Below, piece after piece: positions 17,338-26,459 of a DNA stretch of 64,000 nt. The translations under genes and the position numbers were made by a program. The DNA lies in NCBI GenBank assembly GCA_013314775.1, contig JABUFB010000017.1, forward strand, positions 1 through 64,000, written 5' to 3'. Origin of the DNA: Armatimonadota bacterium. Its GTDB lineage: Bacteria > Armatimonadota > Zipacnadia > Zipacnadales > JABUFB01. Under the pieces are notes generated by a model. That model saw only the letters and a list, made by a program, of their open reading frames with translations, was not told the origin of the DNA and did not search any database. Positions within the stretch are counted from its first letter, which is position 1, and each line of letters begins with the position of its first letter.

Positions 17338-18720
17338 TTGAAGGTCATTCTGATCTACGCGGACTCGCTGAGACGCGATCACGTCGGCGCTTACGGCAAT
17401 GACTGGATTCATACGCCAAATCTGGACCGCCTTGCCGCGCAGTCGAGTGTGTTCGAGCACGCCTACATCGGATCTTTTCCCACGGTGCCCACGCGCCGCG
17501 ACGTCATGCTGGGCTGCGGTGACAAGGGCGTGCCTTTCAACCGCTGGAAGTGCATCGACAATGATGAGGTGACGCTCCCCGAGCGCCTGGCAGCCAAGAA
17601 CATCCCATCGATGATGATCACCGATGTGCAGAACACGGTGACGCGCGGGATCAACATCAACAAAGGGTTCACCGCCTGGACCTGTAACCGCGGGCAGGAG
17701 GCGGACCCGTCGTGGATGGATGACACGGTGCCGCTGGAGTTCCCGGTGGAGCCACACCTGATTCGCTACCCGGCCGCCTGGTGGCACCAGATCCTGGTCA
17801 CCCGGGTGCATCGCAGGACCGAAGAAGACTGGTTTGCACCGGCCACTTATGCCACAGCAATCCGATGGTTGCAGCAGAACTATACCCGCGACAGTTTCTT
17901 CCTTTATCTGGACACCTTCGACCCCCACGAGCCCTGGGATCCGCCCCAATGGTATGAAGATATGTATGATCCGGGCTTCAAGGGCAGGCGCTTCGATGCG
18001 CCGACGTACGGAATCGTGAAAAAGCTTGGCTACACGCCCCGCGAGGTCAGGAACATCCGCGCGCGGTATGCGGGTGAGGTGACCATGGTGGATGCTGCGC
18101 TGGGGCGACTTCTCACCACCCTCGAAGACCTGGGAATCGCCGACGATACGCTCCTGATCTTCACCAGTGATCACGGCATCTATCTGGATTACCCTGCTGA
18201 CAACGGGATGATCTGCAAGGCAAACATGCTCGGCGATGACGGCTCAATCATGGGCGGGGGCGCCCCACCGAAGCCGCCACTACACTATTACCCCCACTAT
18301 ACGGGCGTCTGCCGTATCCCGCTCATGATTCGGCTGCCCGGGCAAACCAAAGGGCGGCGCATCCCGGCGATCGTCCAGCCGTGGGACTTGACTACCACTG
18401 TGCTGGATGCATTCGGGATACCGAAGCCGGACGGTCTGTGGGGGAATTCGCTGCTCCCGCTGGCGGCAGGTAAAGGTCGCAAGGGCCGCGATGCTGCCCT
18501 CCTGGGGACGCCCATCAATACTCAGGTAATGACACCGGAGTGGATGTACTGTGTTTGGCGCGGACAGCGTGAACCGGTGCTGTATAACCTCGAGAAAGAC
18601 CCTAATCAGACGAAGAACGTGGTCCACAAGTACCCGGACGTTGCCGCTCAGATGCGCAGGTTCGCAGATGAGCACCTTGCGATGCAGGGAATGGGAGACC
18701 AGGCGGGGGAGTACAAGTAG
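17338..18720 (+). CDS. sulfatase-superfamily hydrolase lacking the Cys/Ser nucleophile
   Basis: A 460-residue alkaline-phosphatase-superfamily protein. Metal-binding elements are present: Asp9 and Asp14 in YADSLRRDHVGAYG, and TSDHG near residue 280. At the position of the formylglycine motif CxPSR it reads T49-V-P-T-R53, so the residue converted to formylglycine in true sulfatases is replaced by Thr. Thr is the nucleophile in phosphodiesterases (NPP-type) of the same superfamily, so phosphoester or phosphonate cleavage is possible. TTG 17338 is chosen because GGGAGG lies 8 bases upstream. There is no signal peptide. It is divergent from the lyase operon. Confidence 0.85.
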   Translation: MKVILIYADSLRRDHVGAYGNDWIHTPNLDRLAAQSSVFEHAYIGSFPTVPTRRDVMLGCGDKGVPFNRWKCIDNDEVTLPERLAAKNIPSMMITDVQNTVTRGININKGFTAWTCNRGQEADPSWMDDTVPLEFPVEPHLIRYPAAWWHQILVTRVHRRTEEDWFAPATYATAIRWLQQNYTRDSFFLYLDTFDPHEPWDPPQWYEDMYDPGFKGRRFDAPTYGIVKKLGYTPREVRNIRARYAGEVTMVDAALGRLLTTLEDLGIADDTLLIFTSDHGIYLDYPADNGMICKANMLGDDGSIMGGGAPPKPPLHYYPHYTGVCRIPLMIRLPGQTKGRRIPAIVQPWDLTTTVLDAFGIPKPDGLWGNSLLPLAAGKGRKGRDAALLGTPINTQVMTPEWMYCVWRGQREPVLYNLEKDPNQTKNVVHKYPDVAAQMRRFADEHLAMQGMGDQAGEYK

Positions 18721-18744
18721 AGAGAAGGCCCAGGCAATCAAGAG

Positions 18745-18779
18745 AAGAGCCCGGCTCCGCGTGACGGGGCCGGGCTCTT
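18745..18779. terminator. bidirectional terminator between sulfatase and hppA
   Basis: An 11-base perfect stem AAGAGCCCGGC (18745-18755) / GCCGGGCTCTT (18769-18779) lies between convergent genes. On the minus strand it is followed by CTCTTGATT, so it serves mainly hppA. Confidence 0.75.
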
Positions 18780-18804
18780 ACGGCTTCTGCATCAGGGACG
18801 GCGA

Positions 18805-21096
18805 TTACGCCACGTCAGAGTGGGTGAGCGCGGCTTCGGCAGCGGTCGCGGCGGCAGTCTCGCGCTTGGAGTAAATCAGCGCGGCGGCGATGACGAGCGC
18901 CAGAACCACACCGGCGATGACCATTCCGACGCTGCCGCCCGCAGTAACGACCAGCGGGGCAACCAGCAGGCCCACCACGTTCATGACCTTGATGAGGGGG
19001 TTCAGGGCCGGGCCGGCGGTGTCCTTGAAGGGGTCCCCAACCGTGTCGCCCACCACGGCAGCCTTATGGGCATCCGACCCCTTGCCGCCGTATGCGCCCT
19101 CCTCGATCATCTTCTTGGCATTGTCCCACGCGCCACCTGCGTTGCACATGAGCACAGCCATGAGCTGACCGGTAACGATGATGCCGGCCAGGTAGCCACC
19201 CAGGCCTTCCCAGCCGAACCAGGCCCCTACGACCACGGGTGTGAGGACAGCCAGAAGACCGGGGGCAACGAGTTCGCGGATCGCCGCTGCAGTGCAGATG
19301 TCAACGACTTTCCCGGATTCGGGCAGCACGCCCTCCTTGCCCTCCATCAGGCCGGGAATCTCCCGGAATTGGCGGCGGACCTCATTGATGATCTCGAAGG
19401 CTGCGCGCCCCACGGCACGGATAGTCATGGAGCTGAACAGGAAGGGCATCGCACCCCCGATCAGCATGCCGATGAAGACGATCGGCGCGTCAATGTTGAT
19501 GTGGTACTGGGCCAGTGCAGCGGCGTCGATGGACTCGGCGGCGCCACCCGTGCCGGCGACGGCTCCCGCGACCTTGGACAGATAGGAGCCGAACAGGGAG
19601 ACCGCGGCAATAACCGCGGAGGCAATGGCGATGCCCTTGGTGGCCGCCTTGGTGGTGTTACCCACAGCGTCGAGAAGCTCGACGTTCTGCGAATTGTCCT
19701 CGATGGCAGCCATCTCCGAGATACCCTGGGCGTTATCAGCGACAGGTCCATAGGTGTCCATGGAGATGATAACGCCGGTAGTGGTCAGCATGCCAAGACC
19801 GCACAGGGAGACGCCGTAGAGAATGTCAACAGCCGACGCGTCGCGGCCGAAGACCAGGATCGAGAAGAAAAGACAGCCGCAGACTACGAGCAGGGCGTAG
19901 ACGGAGCTCTCCAGACCCTCGGCGAACCCGCCCAGGATTGTGGTGGCGCTGCCGGTCTGGGTGCTCTTGCCGATGCTCTTGACCGGGCTGAACTCGGAGG
20001 ATGTGTAGTACTCGGTGAGCTTGTACATCGCCACCGCAAGGACCAGACCAGAGATGGTCGCCCAGAAGAGCTTCATCGCGTTCTCGGGGTCGCCGATTTC
20101 AGGATTGCCCACGTACAGGACCGCGATCAGGAAGAAACCCACTGCGGAAGCCAGCGCGGACCAGACAAAGCCGCGGGTGATGGCCCCGAGCGGGTGCTCG
20201 TCCTCCGACTTCATGCGGGCCATGATGATCCCCGCGATGGACGTGAGGACGCCGATGGCGCGGACCATAATCGGGTACATGATCCACACCGTGGCCTTGC
20301 GCCAATCTCCATGCGCACCGGTGTTCGCATGAGCCAATGCGAGGATCATGGAAGCCACGAGGGTGATCTCGTAGGACTCGAAGATGTCCGCGGCCATACC
20401 AGCGCAGTCGCCAACATTGTCGCCGACATTGTCTGCAATAACCGCGGCGTTGCGGGGGTCGTCCTCGGGGATCCCGGCCTCGACCTTGCCAACCAGGTCG
20501 GCGCCGACGTCAGCGGCCTTGGTGTAGATGCCGCCGCCAACTCGCATGAACAAGGCCAGGAGACATCCGCCGAAACCGAAGCCCAACAGGACGTCGGTGG
20601 CGTGTTCCTTGTAGATCCAGAAGATGATAGTCGCGCCGACAAGGCCCATGGTTACGGTGAACATCCCGGCAACGGCTCCGGAGTTGAACGCCACGCCGAA
20701 GGCATCCTTGAGGCTGGTGCGCGCGGCATTGGCGCAGCGGACGTTGCCACGGACCGCCAGGGTCATGCCCATGTAGCCGGTTGCGCCGGAAGCGAGACAG
20801 CCGAGCAGGAAGGCAACGCCGCGTGCGAAGCCCAGACCGATGTCCTCACCAGCGGTGAAGATTAGAACGATGAACAGCACGACGACGAGGTACATGATGG
20901 TCTTGAACTGCCGGGTCAGGTAGGCCATGGCGCCTTCCTGAATCTGCGCAGCGATGGACTTCATCTTGTCCGTGCCCTCGGGGAGGGCTGTGACCTTCCT
21001 TCGCAAATCCAGCGCGAATGCAAGCCCCGTGATGGCGGCGATGAGAGTGAAGACAAGCGCTCCAGTCTCAAACGCCGTAAGCTCCATGGTATGCAC
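18805..21096 (-). CDS. hppA: membrane-bound proton-translocating pyrophosphatase
   Basis: A 763-residue polytopic protein with about 16 membrane segments. It couples pyrophosphate hydrolysis to ion pumping. Substrate-site motifs are [21 protein letters not shown] and [20 protein letters not shown]. The stretch [10 protein letters not shown] has Lys where potassium-dependent enzymes have Ala, indicating the potassium-independent H+-pumping class. GTG 21096 is preferred over the nearby ATG (21087) because GGGAGG sits 8 bases before it. It is probably monocistronic, with a terminator at 18745-18779. Confidence 0.95.
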   Translation of the reverse strand: MHTMELTAFETGALVFTLIAAITGLAFALDLRRKVTALPEGTDKMKSIAAQIQEGAMAYLTRQFKTIMYLVVVLFIVLIFTAGEDIGLGFARGVAFLLGCLASGATGYMGMTLAVRGNVRCANAARTSLKDAFGVAFNSGAVAGMFTVTMGLVGATIIFWIYKEHATDVLLGFGFGGCLLALFMRVGGGIYTKAADVGADLVGKVEAGIPEDDPRNAAVIADNVGDNVGDCAGMAADIFESYEITLVASMILALAHANTGAHGDWRKATVWIMYPIMVRAIGVLTSIAGIIMARMKSEDEHPLGAITRGFVWSALASAVGFFLIAVLYVGNPEIGDPENAMKLFWATISGLVLAVAMYKLTEYYTSSEFSPVKSIGKSTQTGSATTILGGFAEGLESSVYALLVVCGCLFFSILVFGRDASAVDILYGVSLCGLGMLTTTGVIISMDTYGPVADNAQGISEMAAIEDNSQNVELLDAVGNTTKAATKGIAIASAVIAAVSLFGSYLSKVAGAVAGTGGAAESIDAAALAQYHINIDAPIVFIGMLIGGAMPFLFSSMTIRAVGRAAFEIINEVRRQFREIPGLMEGKEGVLPESGKVVDICTAAAIRELVAPGLLAVLTPVVVGAWFGWEGLGGYLAGIIVTGQLMAVLMCNAGGAWDNAKKMIEEGAYGGKGSDAHKAAVVGDTVGDPFKDTAGPALNPLIKVMNVVGLLVAPLVVTAGGSVGMVIAGVVLALVIAAALIYSKRETAAATAAEAALTHSDVA

Positions 21097-21222
21097 GACG
21101 GTTTCCTCCCTATGCTTTAGGCTGATGAATCGGCGGGATATGACCCTCCCCACCGGATCCCGCGCAACCACGCCAACCAGTCAGAAGACCAGCCGGAGCC
21201 ACGGGGCCCCGGCCGAACCGGC

Positions 21223-22056
21223 TTACGGGGTGACGAAGAAACCAGTGGCGATGGCCACGAGGCCCACCGCCAGACAATACGCGCCATAGTATAGCAGATT
21301 TCCCCTGCGCACGCTATCGATTACTAGGAGAATCGACAGGTATCCCACCACCCCCGCGACCAGGGTCGCGATCCCGTAGATGACCGGGTCAAAGTTCGCT
21401 TCCATACCGCCGCTGAAGAGCTTTCGGGCCTCAAAAAACGTGCCGCCAAGCACTACGGGGACAGACATGAGAAAGGCGAAGCGCGGTGCCCATTGCCTGG
21501 AAAAGCCGCCCAGCAGACCCCCCGCGATGGTGGAGCCGCTGCGCGAGATCCCCGGAACCAGCGCGATTGCCTGGCACACACCCACCCACAAAGCATGTTT
21601 CCACGTGGTCTCGGGCAGGTCCACGGGACCACTGCGGCGCGAACCGACGGCAAGCAGCGTTGCGGTCACGATGAGCGCAAGCCCGACAAGACGAATATCG
21701 CCGAAGGCGGCGTCGATGCGGTCCTCCAACAGGACACCGGCGATGGCTGCCGGTATGCTGGCGAGGATCAGGTTCCCGAATAACCGCCGGTAATCAGCGG
21801 GTGATGGAGTATCGCCGCCTTCCGGATCATCGCCTCGGGGTCTGATGATGGCCCGCACCATGGCGAGCAGGTCTTGGCGATAGTGCACCAGAACCGCAAG
21901 CAGTGTGCCGAAGTGCGTAGCGACCACGAAATCCAGCGGCGCCTGGGGCAACCCAACCAGCTTGCCCCCCAGGGCCATGTGTCCCGAACTCGACACAGGG
22001 AGAAACTCGGTGGCGCCTTGGATGAAGGCCAGGATCAGCGCCTGCGCCATGTTCAT
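21223..22056 (-). CDS. uppP: undecaprenyl-diphosphate phosphatase
   Basis: A 277-residue multi-span protein of the BacA/UppP family, which recycles the lipid carrier by removing phosphate from undecaprenyl diphosphate. Both signature blocks are present: GATEFLPVSSSGHMALG (residues about 13-29) and PGISRSGSTIAGG. The ATG at 22056 has AGAGG 9 bases upstream; the TTG three codons earlier touches the ribosome binding site. It ends an envelope operon that also encodes the TagO/WecA-type phosphoglycosyltransferase, which uses the same carrier lipid. Confidence 0.96.
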   Translation of the reverse strand: MNMAQALILAFIQGATEFLPVSSSGHMALGGKLVGLPQAPLDFVVATHFGTLLAVLVHYRQDLLAMVRAIIRPRGDDPEGGDTPSPADYRRLFGNLILASIPAAIAGVLLEDRIDAAFGDIRLVGLALIVTATLLAVGSRRSGPVDLPETTWKHALWVGVCQAIALVPGISRSGSTIAGGLLGGFSRQWAPRFAFLMSVPVVLGGTFFEARKLFSGGMEANFDPVIYGIATLVAGVVGYLSILLVIDSVRRGNLLYYGAYCLAVGLVAIATGFFVTP

Positions 22057-22089
22057 GTAATGCAACCTCTGGACTGCTTTGATGTCGCG

Positions 22090-23205
22090 TCAGGCAGCGT
22101 CAGGCCCAATGTGTCCGGGCGGCGGTTCGGCACCGAGGAATGTCTGCTGATACCGGATGTAGACGGTGCGGATGATTCCGGCAACCGGGACGGCGACCAG
22201 CAGTCCGAGCACCCCCATGAACTCGTACCCCAGTAGCAGGCTCACGATCACGACCACGGGATGCAGCGTAGCGCTTTCAGCAAGAACCACGGGAGTGAGC
22301 AGCTTGCCGTCCAAGAAGATCAAGAGAGCGTAGAAACCGAGCACGATCAGGCCCACCGACAGGCCATTCTGCAGCAACGGCACACCAACACAGGGTATCC
22401 CCGCTACCAGGGGGCCCACAACGGGCGCCATGCGAAACAGCCCCGCAATGAGCGCGAGGGTCAGGTACATGTTGACCCCGCAGAAGTAGAGCACCAGGCC
22501 CACAAGGATCGACTTGAGAATGCACAGGAGTACCTGGGCCCGCACGTAGCTGTGCAGGAGCCGGGCGACATCATCCATCAGACAGCCCGCGAACTCCCTG
22601 TATTGGGAAGGGGTGAAATAGAGAGTGCCGGCGCGAAGCGTGGCGCTGTCCACCAGGAAGTAGAATGCGAGCACCGGAATGATGAGAAGCTCAACCAGGT
22701 ACCAGCCCCGCAGCAGAGCGCCTTTCGCGAATCCGAACTGGTATTGGAGCAGGTCCTGTGTCCATTGGGCGACCGTACCCGTGGCTGCCTCGATGAGGCC
22801 CGGCGGCAATTGGGCGTCGTACCTTGCCAGCCACGCCTGCAACTGACCGGGCGCCTGGATGAGCCAGCTCTTCGTGATGTTCACGAGCCCTTCAAGCTCC
22901 TCGACCATCTGAGTGGCCGTCAGAACCGTGAGTATCCAGCTGAGATAGACGAGTCCGCCCATGACCAGGATGGTGGCGATGACGCGGCGGGTGCGGACCG
23001 GCAGGGGTATACGCAGGCGGCTGATGAACTCAACCGGCCCGGCCATAAGGAAAGCAAGGGCCGTGGACAGCACCAGGATGACCACGACGTCCCAGATGCG
23101 CCCCACGAAATGGGCGATGGCGCCCGGCACGTAGTACACCAGGTACAGCACCGTGCCCACGGTGAGGGTGAGGATGACGATCCGCCGTGTCGTCCATTGT
23201 TCCAT
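22090..23205 (-). CDS. AI-2E family transporter (PerM-like)
   Basis: A 371-residue membrane protein of the AI-2E/PerM family, with paired N-terminal helices (ILTLTVGTVLYLVYYV and VVILVLSTALAFLMA), a central soluble region and C-terminal helices ending LLGYEFMGVLGLLVAVPVAGI, the family signature. Members export diverse small molecules or exchange sodium and protons; the substrate here is unknown. It lies 27 bases after wecB and 33 before uppP in the same direction, so it is probably cotranscribed with envelope genes. Confidence 0.9.
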   Translation of the reverse strand: MEQWTTRRIVILTLTVGTVLYLVYYVPGAIAHFVGRIWDVVVILVLSTALAFLMAGPVEFISRLRIPLPVRTRRVIATILVMGGLVYLSWILTVLTATQMVEELEGLVNITKSWLIQAPGQLQAWLARYDAQLPPGLIEAATGTVAQWTQDLLQYQFGFAKGALLRGWYLVELLIIPVLAFYFLVDSATLRAGTLYFTPSQYREFAGCLMDDVARLLHSYVRAQVLLCILKSILVGLVLYFCGVNMYLTLALIAGLFRMAPVVGPLVAGIPCVGVPLLQNGLSVGLIVLGFYALLIFLDGKLLTPVVLAESATLHPVVVIVSLLLGYEFMGVLGLLVAVPVAGIIRTVYIRYQQTFLGAEPPPGHIGPDAA

Positions 23206-23232
23206 GCGTCTGCTGCTCCGAGCCCCGACGTC

Positions 23233-24438
23233 CTACTCCTCTGGAGCCTCGTCGTCCTGATGGCCGCCCTCGACGTTTCGAGGGTGCCACTCGAACTCCG
23301 CGGGACGGGTATCGCGCAAGTGGAAGAAGTATTCGATGGCGTCACAGATCCGCGCGCTTGCCCTGCCATCACCGTAAGGACAGCCGATCGACGCCATCCG
23401 CCGGTACTCCCCGGGATTGCGCAGAATCTGGCTGACACCGGCCACGATGTCTTCGGTCTGGGTGCCCACAAGCCGCGCCACGCCGGCTTCGACACCCTCC
23501 GGGCGCTCTGTGGTCTCGCGCACCACCAGCACCGGGACTCCTAGCGCCGGCGCCTCCTCCTGCACGCCACCGGAGTCCGTGATGATGATATCCGCGCGGT
23601 CCATTAGTGCGACGAAGGTCAGGTAATCCACCGGTTCACACAGGACGACTCGCTCCGAAGACCCCAGGATCTCCTGGGCCGCCCGCTGCACTTTGGGATT
23701 CTTGTGGACCGGGAAAATCACGTTGAGGTCCGAGAAGGTCTCCACCAGCTGCTTCACTGCAAGGAAGACGCGAGTCAGTGGCACCCCGAGGTTTTCCCTA
23801 CGGTGGGCCGTGAGCAGGCAGACGCGCCCCTCGATGTCTTTGACCCAGTGCAGGTCGGTCTTCTCGAGGCCTGGGCCGCGCTCCATCACCGTGTAGAGGG
23901 CATCGACTACGGTGTTCCCGGTTACGAAAATCGAGTCGATGCTGGTGCCCTCGCCCAGCAGATTGTGGCGCGAGCGGTGGGTCGCCGGAAAATGCAGTTC
24001 AGATAGCTGGTCGGTAAGGCGCCGGTACATCTCTTCGGGGAAGGGAGAGTAGCGGTCGTTGGTGCGCAGGCCGGCCTCGATGTGGCCCACTGCGATTTTC
24101 TCATAGTACGCTGCAAGGGCGGCTGCGAAACAGGTAGCGGTATCGCCCTGAACCAACACCAGGTCCGGCGCTCGTTCGGCGAAGACCTCCTGAAGCTGGG
24201 TGAGTGCCCGCGTGGTGATCTGCGCCAGGGTCTGCTCTGGCGCCATGATGTCCAGATCAACGTCCGGGAACATGTCGAAGACGCGCAGCATCTGGTCCAG
24301 CATCTCACGGTGCTGGCCGGTAACGATGACCTCGACATTGAAGCGGTCGCTGCGCTTGCGCAGTTCCTGGTAGACAGGCGCGAGCTTCACGGCTTCCGGG
24401 CGAGTTCCGAATACCAGCGCGATCTTCAGGGGGATCAC
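23233..24438 (-). CDS. wecB: UDP-N-acetylglucosamine 2-epimerase
   Basis: A 401-residue non-hydrolysing epimerase converting UDP-GlcNAc to UDP-ManNAc. Motifs include the N-terminal ALVFGTRPEAVKLAP, GDTATCFAAALAAYY, GHIEAGLRT and SGGVQEEAPALGVPVLVVRETTERPEG. GTG 24438 is chosen because it overlaps the upstream stop as GTGA; an ATG at 24468 is possible. The frame extends much further upstream, but that part is antisense-like and lacks family similarity. It pairs with the TagO/WecA-type transferase, consistent with synthesis of a ManNAc-containing envelope polymer. The C-terminal acidic tail (about 15 residues) is unusual. Confidence 0.95.
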   Translation of the reverse strand: MIPLKIALVFGTRPEAVKLAPVYQELRKRSDRFNVEVIVTGQHREMLDQMLRVFDMFPDVDLDIMAPEQTLAQITTRALTQLQEVFAERAPDLVLVQGDTATCFAAALAAYYEKIAVGHIEAGLRTNDRYSPFPEEMYRRLTDQLSELHFPATHRSRHNLLGEGTSIDSIFVTGNTVVDALYTVMERGPGLEKTDLHWVKDIEGRVCLLTAHRRENLGVPLTRVFLAVKQLVETFSDLNVIFPVHKNPKVQRAAQEILGSSERVVLCEPVDYLTFVALMDRADIIITDSGGVQEEAPALGVPVLVVRETTERPEGVEAGVARLVGTQTEDIVAGVSQILRNPGEYRRMASIGCPYGDGRASARICDAIEYFFHLRDTRPAEFEWHPRNVEGGHQDDEAPEE

Positions 24439-25388
24439 TTGGACCACAACCAGAGGGCAGCCAGACATAGAGTGCCCGAGAATGCGTAGATCACCAGGGC
24501 CGCCTGGGGCACGCTCATGCCACGATCCACGAGCCGATGGTGGATGTGGTTGCGGTCGCCGACCAGCGGGTTCTTGCCCCTGAGCAGCCGCTTGATGATC
24601 GCCGTGGTGGAATCGAACAACGGCACACCCAGCACCAGCACCGGAAGAATGACAGTCCCAGCGGTGGGGAACTTGAACGCGCCCATGACCGACAGGCAGG
24701 CCAGCGTGAAGCCCAGGAACATCGCGCCCGTGTCGCCCATGAATACCCGTGCCGGGGCGAAGTTGTAGCGCAAGAAGCCGGCGCAAGAGCCGAACAGCGC
24801 CGACGCAAAGATCGCGATCAGCGGATACGGGCCAATCTCGGGGCCGAAGCCGGCCATAATCGCCAGGGTCAGGGCCGATATGCCGGTGACACCGGCTGCG
24901 AGGCCATCAATACCATCCAGCCAGTTCATCGCGTTCGTGATGAGCACGATCCAGAAGATCGTAAGTGGCGCTGACCACCAGCCGAGTTGCACCCACCGGG
25001 ATTCGCCGAACAGACCGAAGAAGTTGGTCAGCCCCTCGATGCGAACTCCCCAGGCATACGCTACGCCGCCAAGCGCGATGAGCACCAGAAGACGACCCGC
25101 TGGCGGCAGGCCTCGCGTGTCGTCGTAGACGTTCATGCACACAAGAAGCGCAGAAGCGATCAGCAGCCCGATCAGTGGGTGGGGGAGCGGCCAACCGGTG
25201 ACGGCGATCACGCCCGCCCAGGCGCTCAGGAAAATAGCGATCCCGCCCACTGTCGGCGTGGGCTGTCTGTGCTTATGCCTGCCCCGCGGATAATCCATAG
25301 CGCCCAGACGAGGCGCGATGCGAATCCACAGGGGAGTGAGGACAAGGGCAAGAACCAGGGCCCCCAGGCCCGAGATAAGCGGCTCCAT
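24435..25388 (-). CDS. undecaprenyl-phosphate GlcNAc-1-phosphate transferase (TagO/WecA type)
   Basis: A 317-residue polytopic enzyme of the MraY/WecA family that attaches a sugar-1-phosphate to undecaprenyl phosphate. Active-site motifs are DDTRGLPPAGRL, NAMNWLDGIDGLAAG, GDTGAMFLG and the C-terminal HIHHRL that distinguishes WecA/TagO from MraY. The start is ATG 25388, 4 bases after the deaminase stop; a GGAGG lies 15 bases upstream inside that gene, so coupling is likely. It overlaps wecB by 4 bases. Confidence 0.93.
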   Translation of the reverse strand: MEPLISGLGALVLALVLTPLWIRIAPRLGAMDYPRGRHKHRQPTPTVGGIAIFLSAWAGVIAVTGWPLPHPLIGLLIASALLVCMNVYDDTRGLPPAGRLLVLIALGGVAYAWGVRIEGLTNFFGLFGESRWVQLGWWSAPLTIFWIVLITNAMNWLDGIDGLAAGVTGISALTLAIMAGFGPEIGPYPLIAIFASALFGSCAGFLRYNFAPARVFMGDTGAMFLGFTLACLSVMGAFKFPTAGTVILPVLVLGVPLFDSTTAIIKRLLRGKNPLVGDRNHIHHRLVDRGMSVPQAALVIYAFSGTLCLAALWLWSK

Positions 25389-25392
25389 CGAC

Positions 25393-25881
25393 CTACTCGT
25401 CATCCTCCGAAGGCCCCGGGCGGCGGCAGAGCTCGACCCCGGCAGCCTTGAATATCTCCAGCGCCAGTTCGTCCGGATAATCACCCTCGTAGACGATGCG
25501 CTTCACGTTTGCATTCACCAGCATTTTTGCGCATGTCACGCAGGGCTGGGTGGTGCAGTAGCAGGTGATATCGCCATCGAGGTCGACCCCGTGCACCGCT
25601 GCCTGGGCGATGGCGTTCTGCTCGGCATGCACTGCCCGGCAAAGTTCGACACGCTGCCCGCTTGGGATGCCAAGTTTCTCCCTGTAGCATCCTCCGAGTT
25701 CCGCGCAGTGTGGCAGCTTCTTTGGCGGGCCGTTGTAGCCGGTTGTCAGGATCCGCCGATCCCTGACCAGGATCGCCCCCACTTTCCGGCGAAGGCATGT
25801 GGACCGAGTGGCCACCACGTGGCAGATCTGCATGAAATAGTCGTCCCAGTCGGGACGGGCATCAGGGGTCTGTTCGCTCAT
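25393..25881 (-). CDS. dCMP/cytidine deaminase family protein
   Basis: A 162-residue zinc deaminase of the ComEB/dCMP deaminase type. The zinc site is His-Ala-Glu in [15 protein letters not shown] plus [11 protein letters not shown]; an extra Cys/His-rich insert ([11 protein letters not shown]) precedes it, as in dCMP deaminases that use two metals. The likely reaction is dCMP to dUMP for thymidylate synthesis. The ATG overlaps the rpiB stop as ATGA. Association of this gene with rpiB and a TagO/WecA gene is a known gene order in several phyla. Confidence 0.92.
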   Translation of the reverse strand: MSEQTPDARPDWDDYFMQICHVVATRSTCLRRKVGAILVRDRRILTTGYNGPPKKLPHCAELGGCYREKLGIPSGQRVELCRAVHAEQNAIAQAAVHGVDLDGDITCYCTTQPCVTCAKMLVNANVKRIVYEGDYPDELALEIFKAAGVELCRRPGPSEDDE

Positions 25882-26357
25882 GTCTGGTCGGTGGCGGGGC
25901 GGGTGTCCAGCCGGCTTACCTTCTCCCGCCTGCGAGTATAGCGCTCCTGACCTACAATTGGTTCCGCGTGCATGAAGCTGAGCACGATATCCTCTGCGAC
26001 ACCAGGGCCGATGACACGCCCGCCCATGCACAGGATATTGGCGTCATTGTGCTCCCGAGCCATGCGGGCCGTATAGCAGTCGGCACACAGAGCCGCGACG
26101 ATCCCCGGAATCTTGTTTGCTGCCACGGACATGCCCACACCGGTGCCGCAGATGAGTATGCCCCAGTCGGCGCTGCCCGACGCGACGGACCTGGCGACGG
26201 CTATGGCGAAGTCGGGATAATCGCAGCTTGCGTGGGAATCAGTACCAAGATCCTGCACTTCGTCGATTTCTGCCTGTTCGGACAGGAGCTTGACCACGAA
26301 CTGCTTGAGGTCAAAGCCAGCATGGTCGGAAGCAATCGCAACTTTCAGATCAGCCAC
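25878..26357 (-). CDS. rpiB: ribose-5-phosphate isomerase B
   Basis: A 159-residue RpiB/LacAB-family isomerase. Motifs are SDHAGFDLK near the N-terminus, the catalytic loop [14 protein letters not shown] and [13 protein letters not shown]. It interconverts ribose 5-phosphate and ribulose 5-phosphate, or related sugar phosphates. Start choice is uncertain: GTG 26357 overlaps the ribosome binding site AGGAG, whereas CTG 26348 has AGGAG 8 bases upstream and would give the canonical [11 protein letters not shown]. It is first gene of the operon rpiB - deaminase - tagO/wecA - wecB - AI-2E - uppP. Confidence 0.93.
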   Translation of the reverse strand: MADLKVAIASDHAGFDLKQFVVKLLSEQAEIDEVQDLGTDSHASCDYPDFAIAVARSVASGSADWGILICGTGVGMSVAANKIPGIVAALCADCYTARMAREHNDANILCMGGRVIGPGVAEDIVLSFMHAEPIVGQERYTRRREKVSRLDTRPATDQT

Positions 26358-26390
26358 TCCTCTCGCGTGCCGGACGGGCGGTGGGTACGC

Positions 26391-26412
26391 AAAGGCCCCC
26401 GACAAGGGGGCC
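26391..26412 (-). terminator. terminator of the histidine kinase gene
   Basis: A perfect 7-base stem GGCCCCC (26394-26400) / GGGGGCC (26406-26412) with loop GACAA. On the minus strand it is followed by TTTGCGT. Confidence 0.75.
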
Positions 26413-26459
26413 TGCGATACGGTCGGAGCGGTCAACTTGCGCCGCGCCCGGTCTTGCTT

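Noticed and set aside
18820-20865. 681-residue plus-strand open frame opposite hppA
   Set aside because: Low-complexity Asp/Gly/His-rich shadow of the highly conserved pyrophosphatase on the other strand.
24439-24786. N-terminal extension of the wecB frame
   Set aside because: Antisense-like Gly/His/Arg-rich sequence overlapping the tagO/wecA coding region; the epimerase family starts near ALVFGTRPEA.
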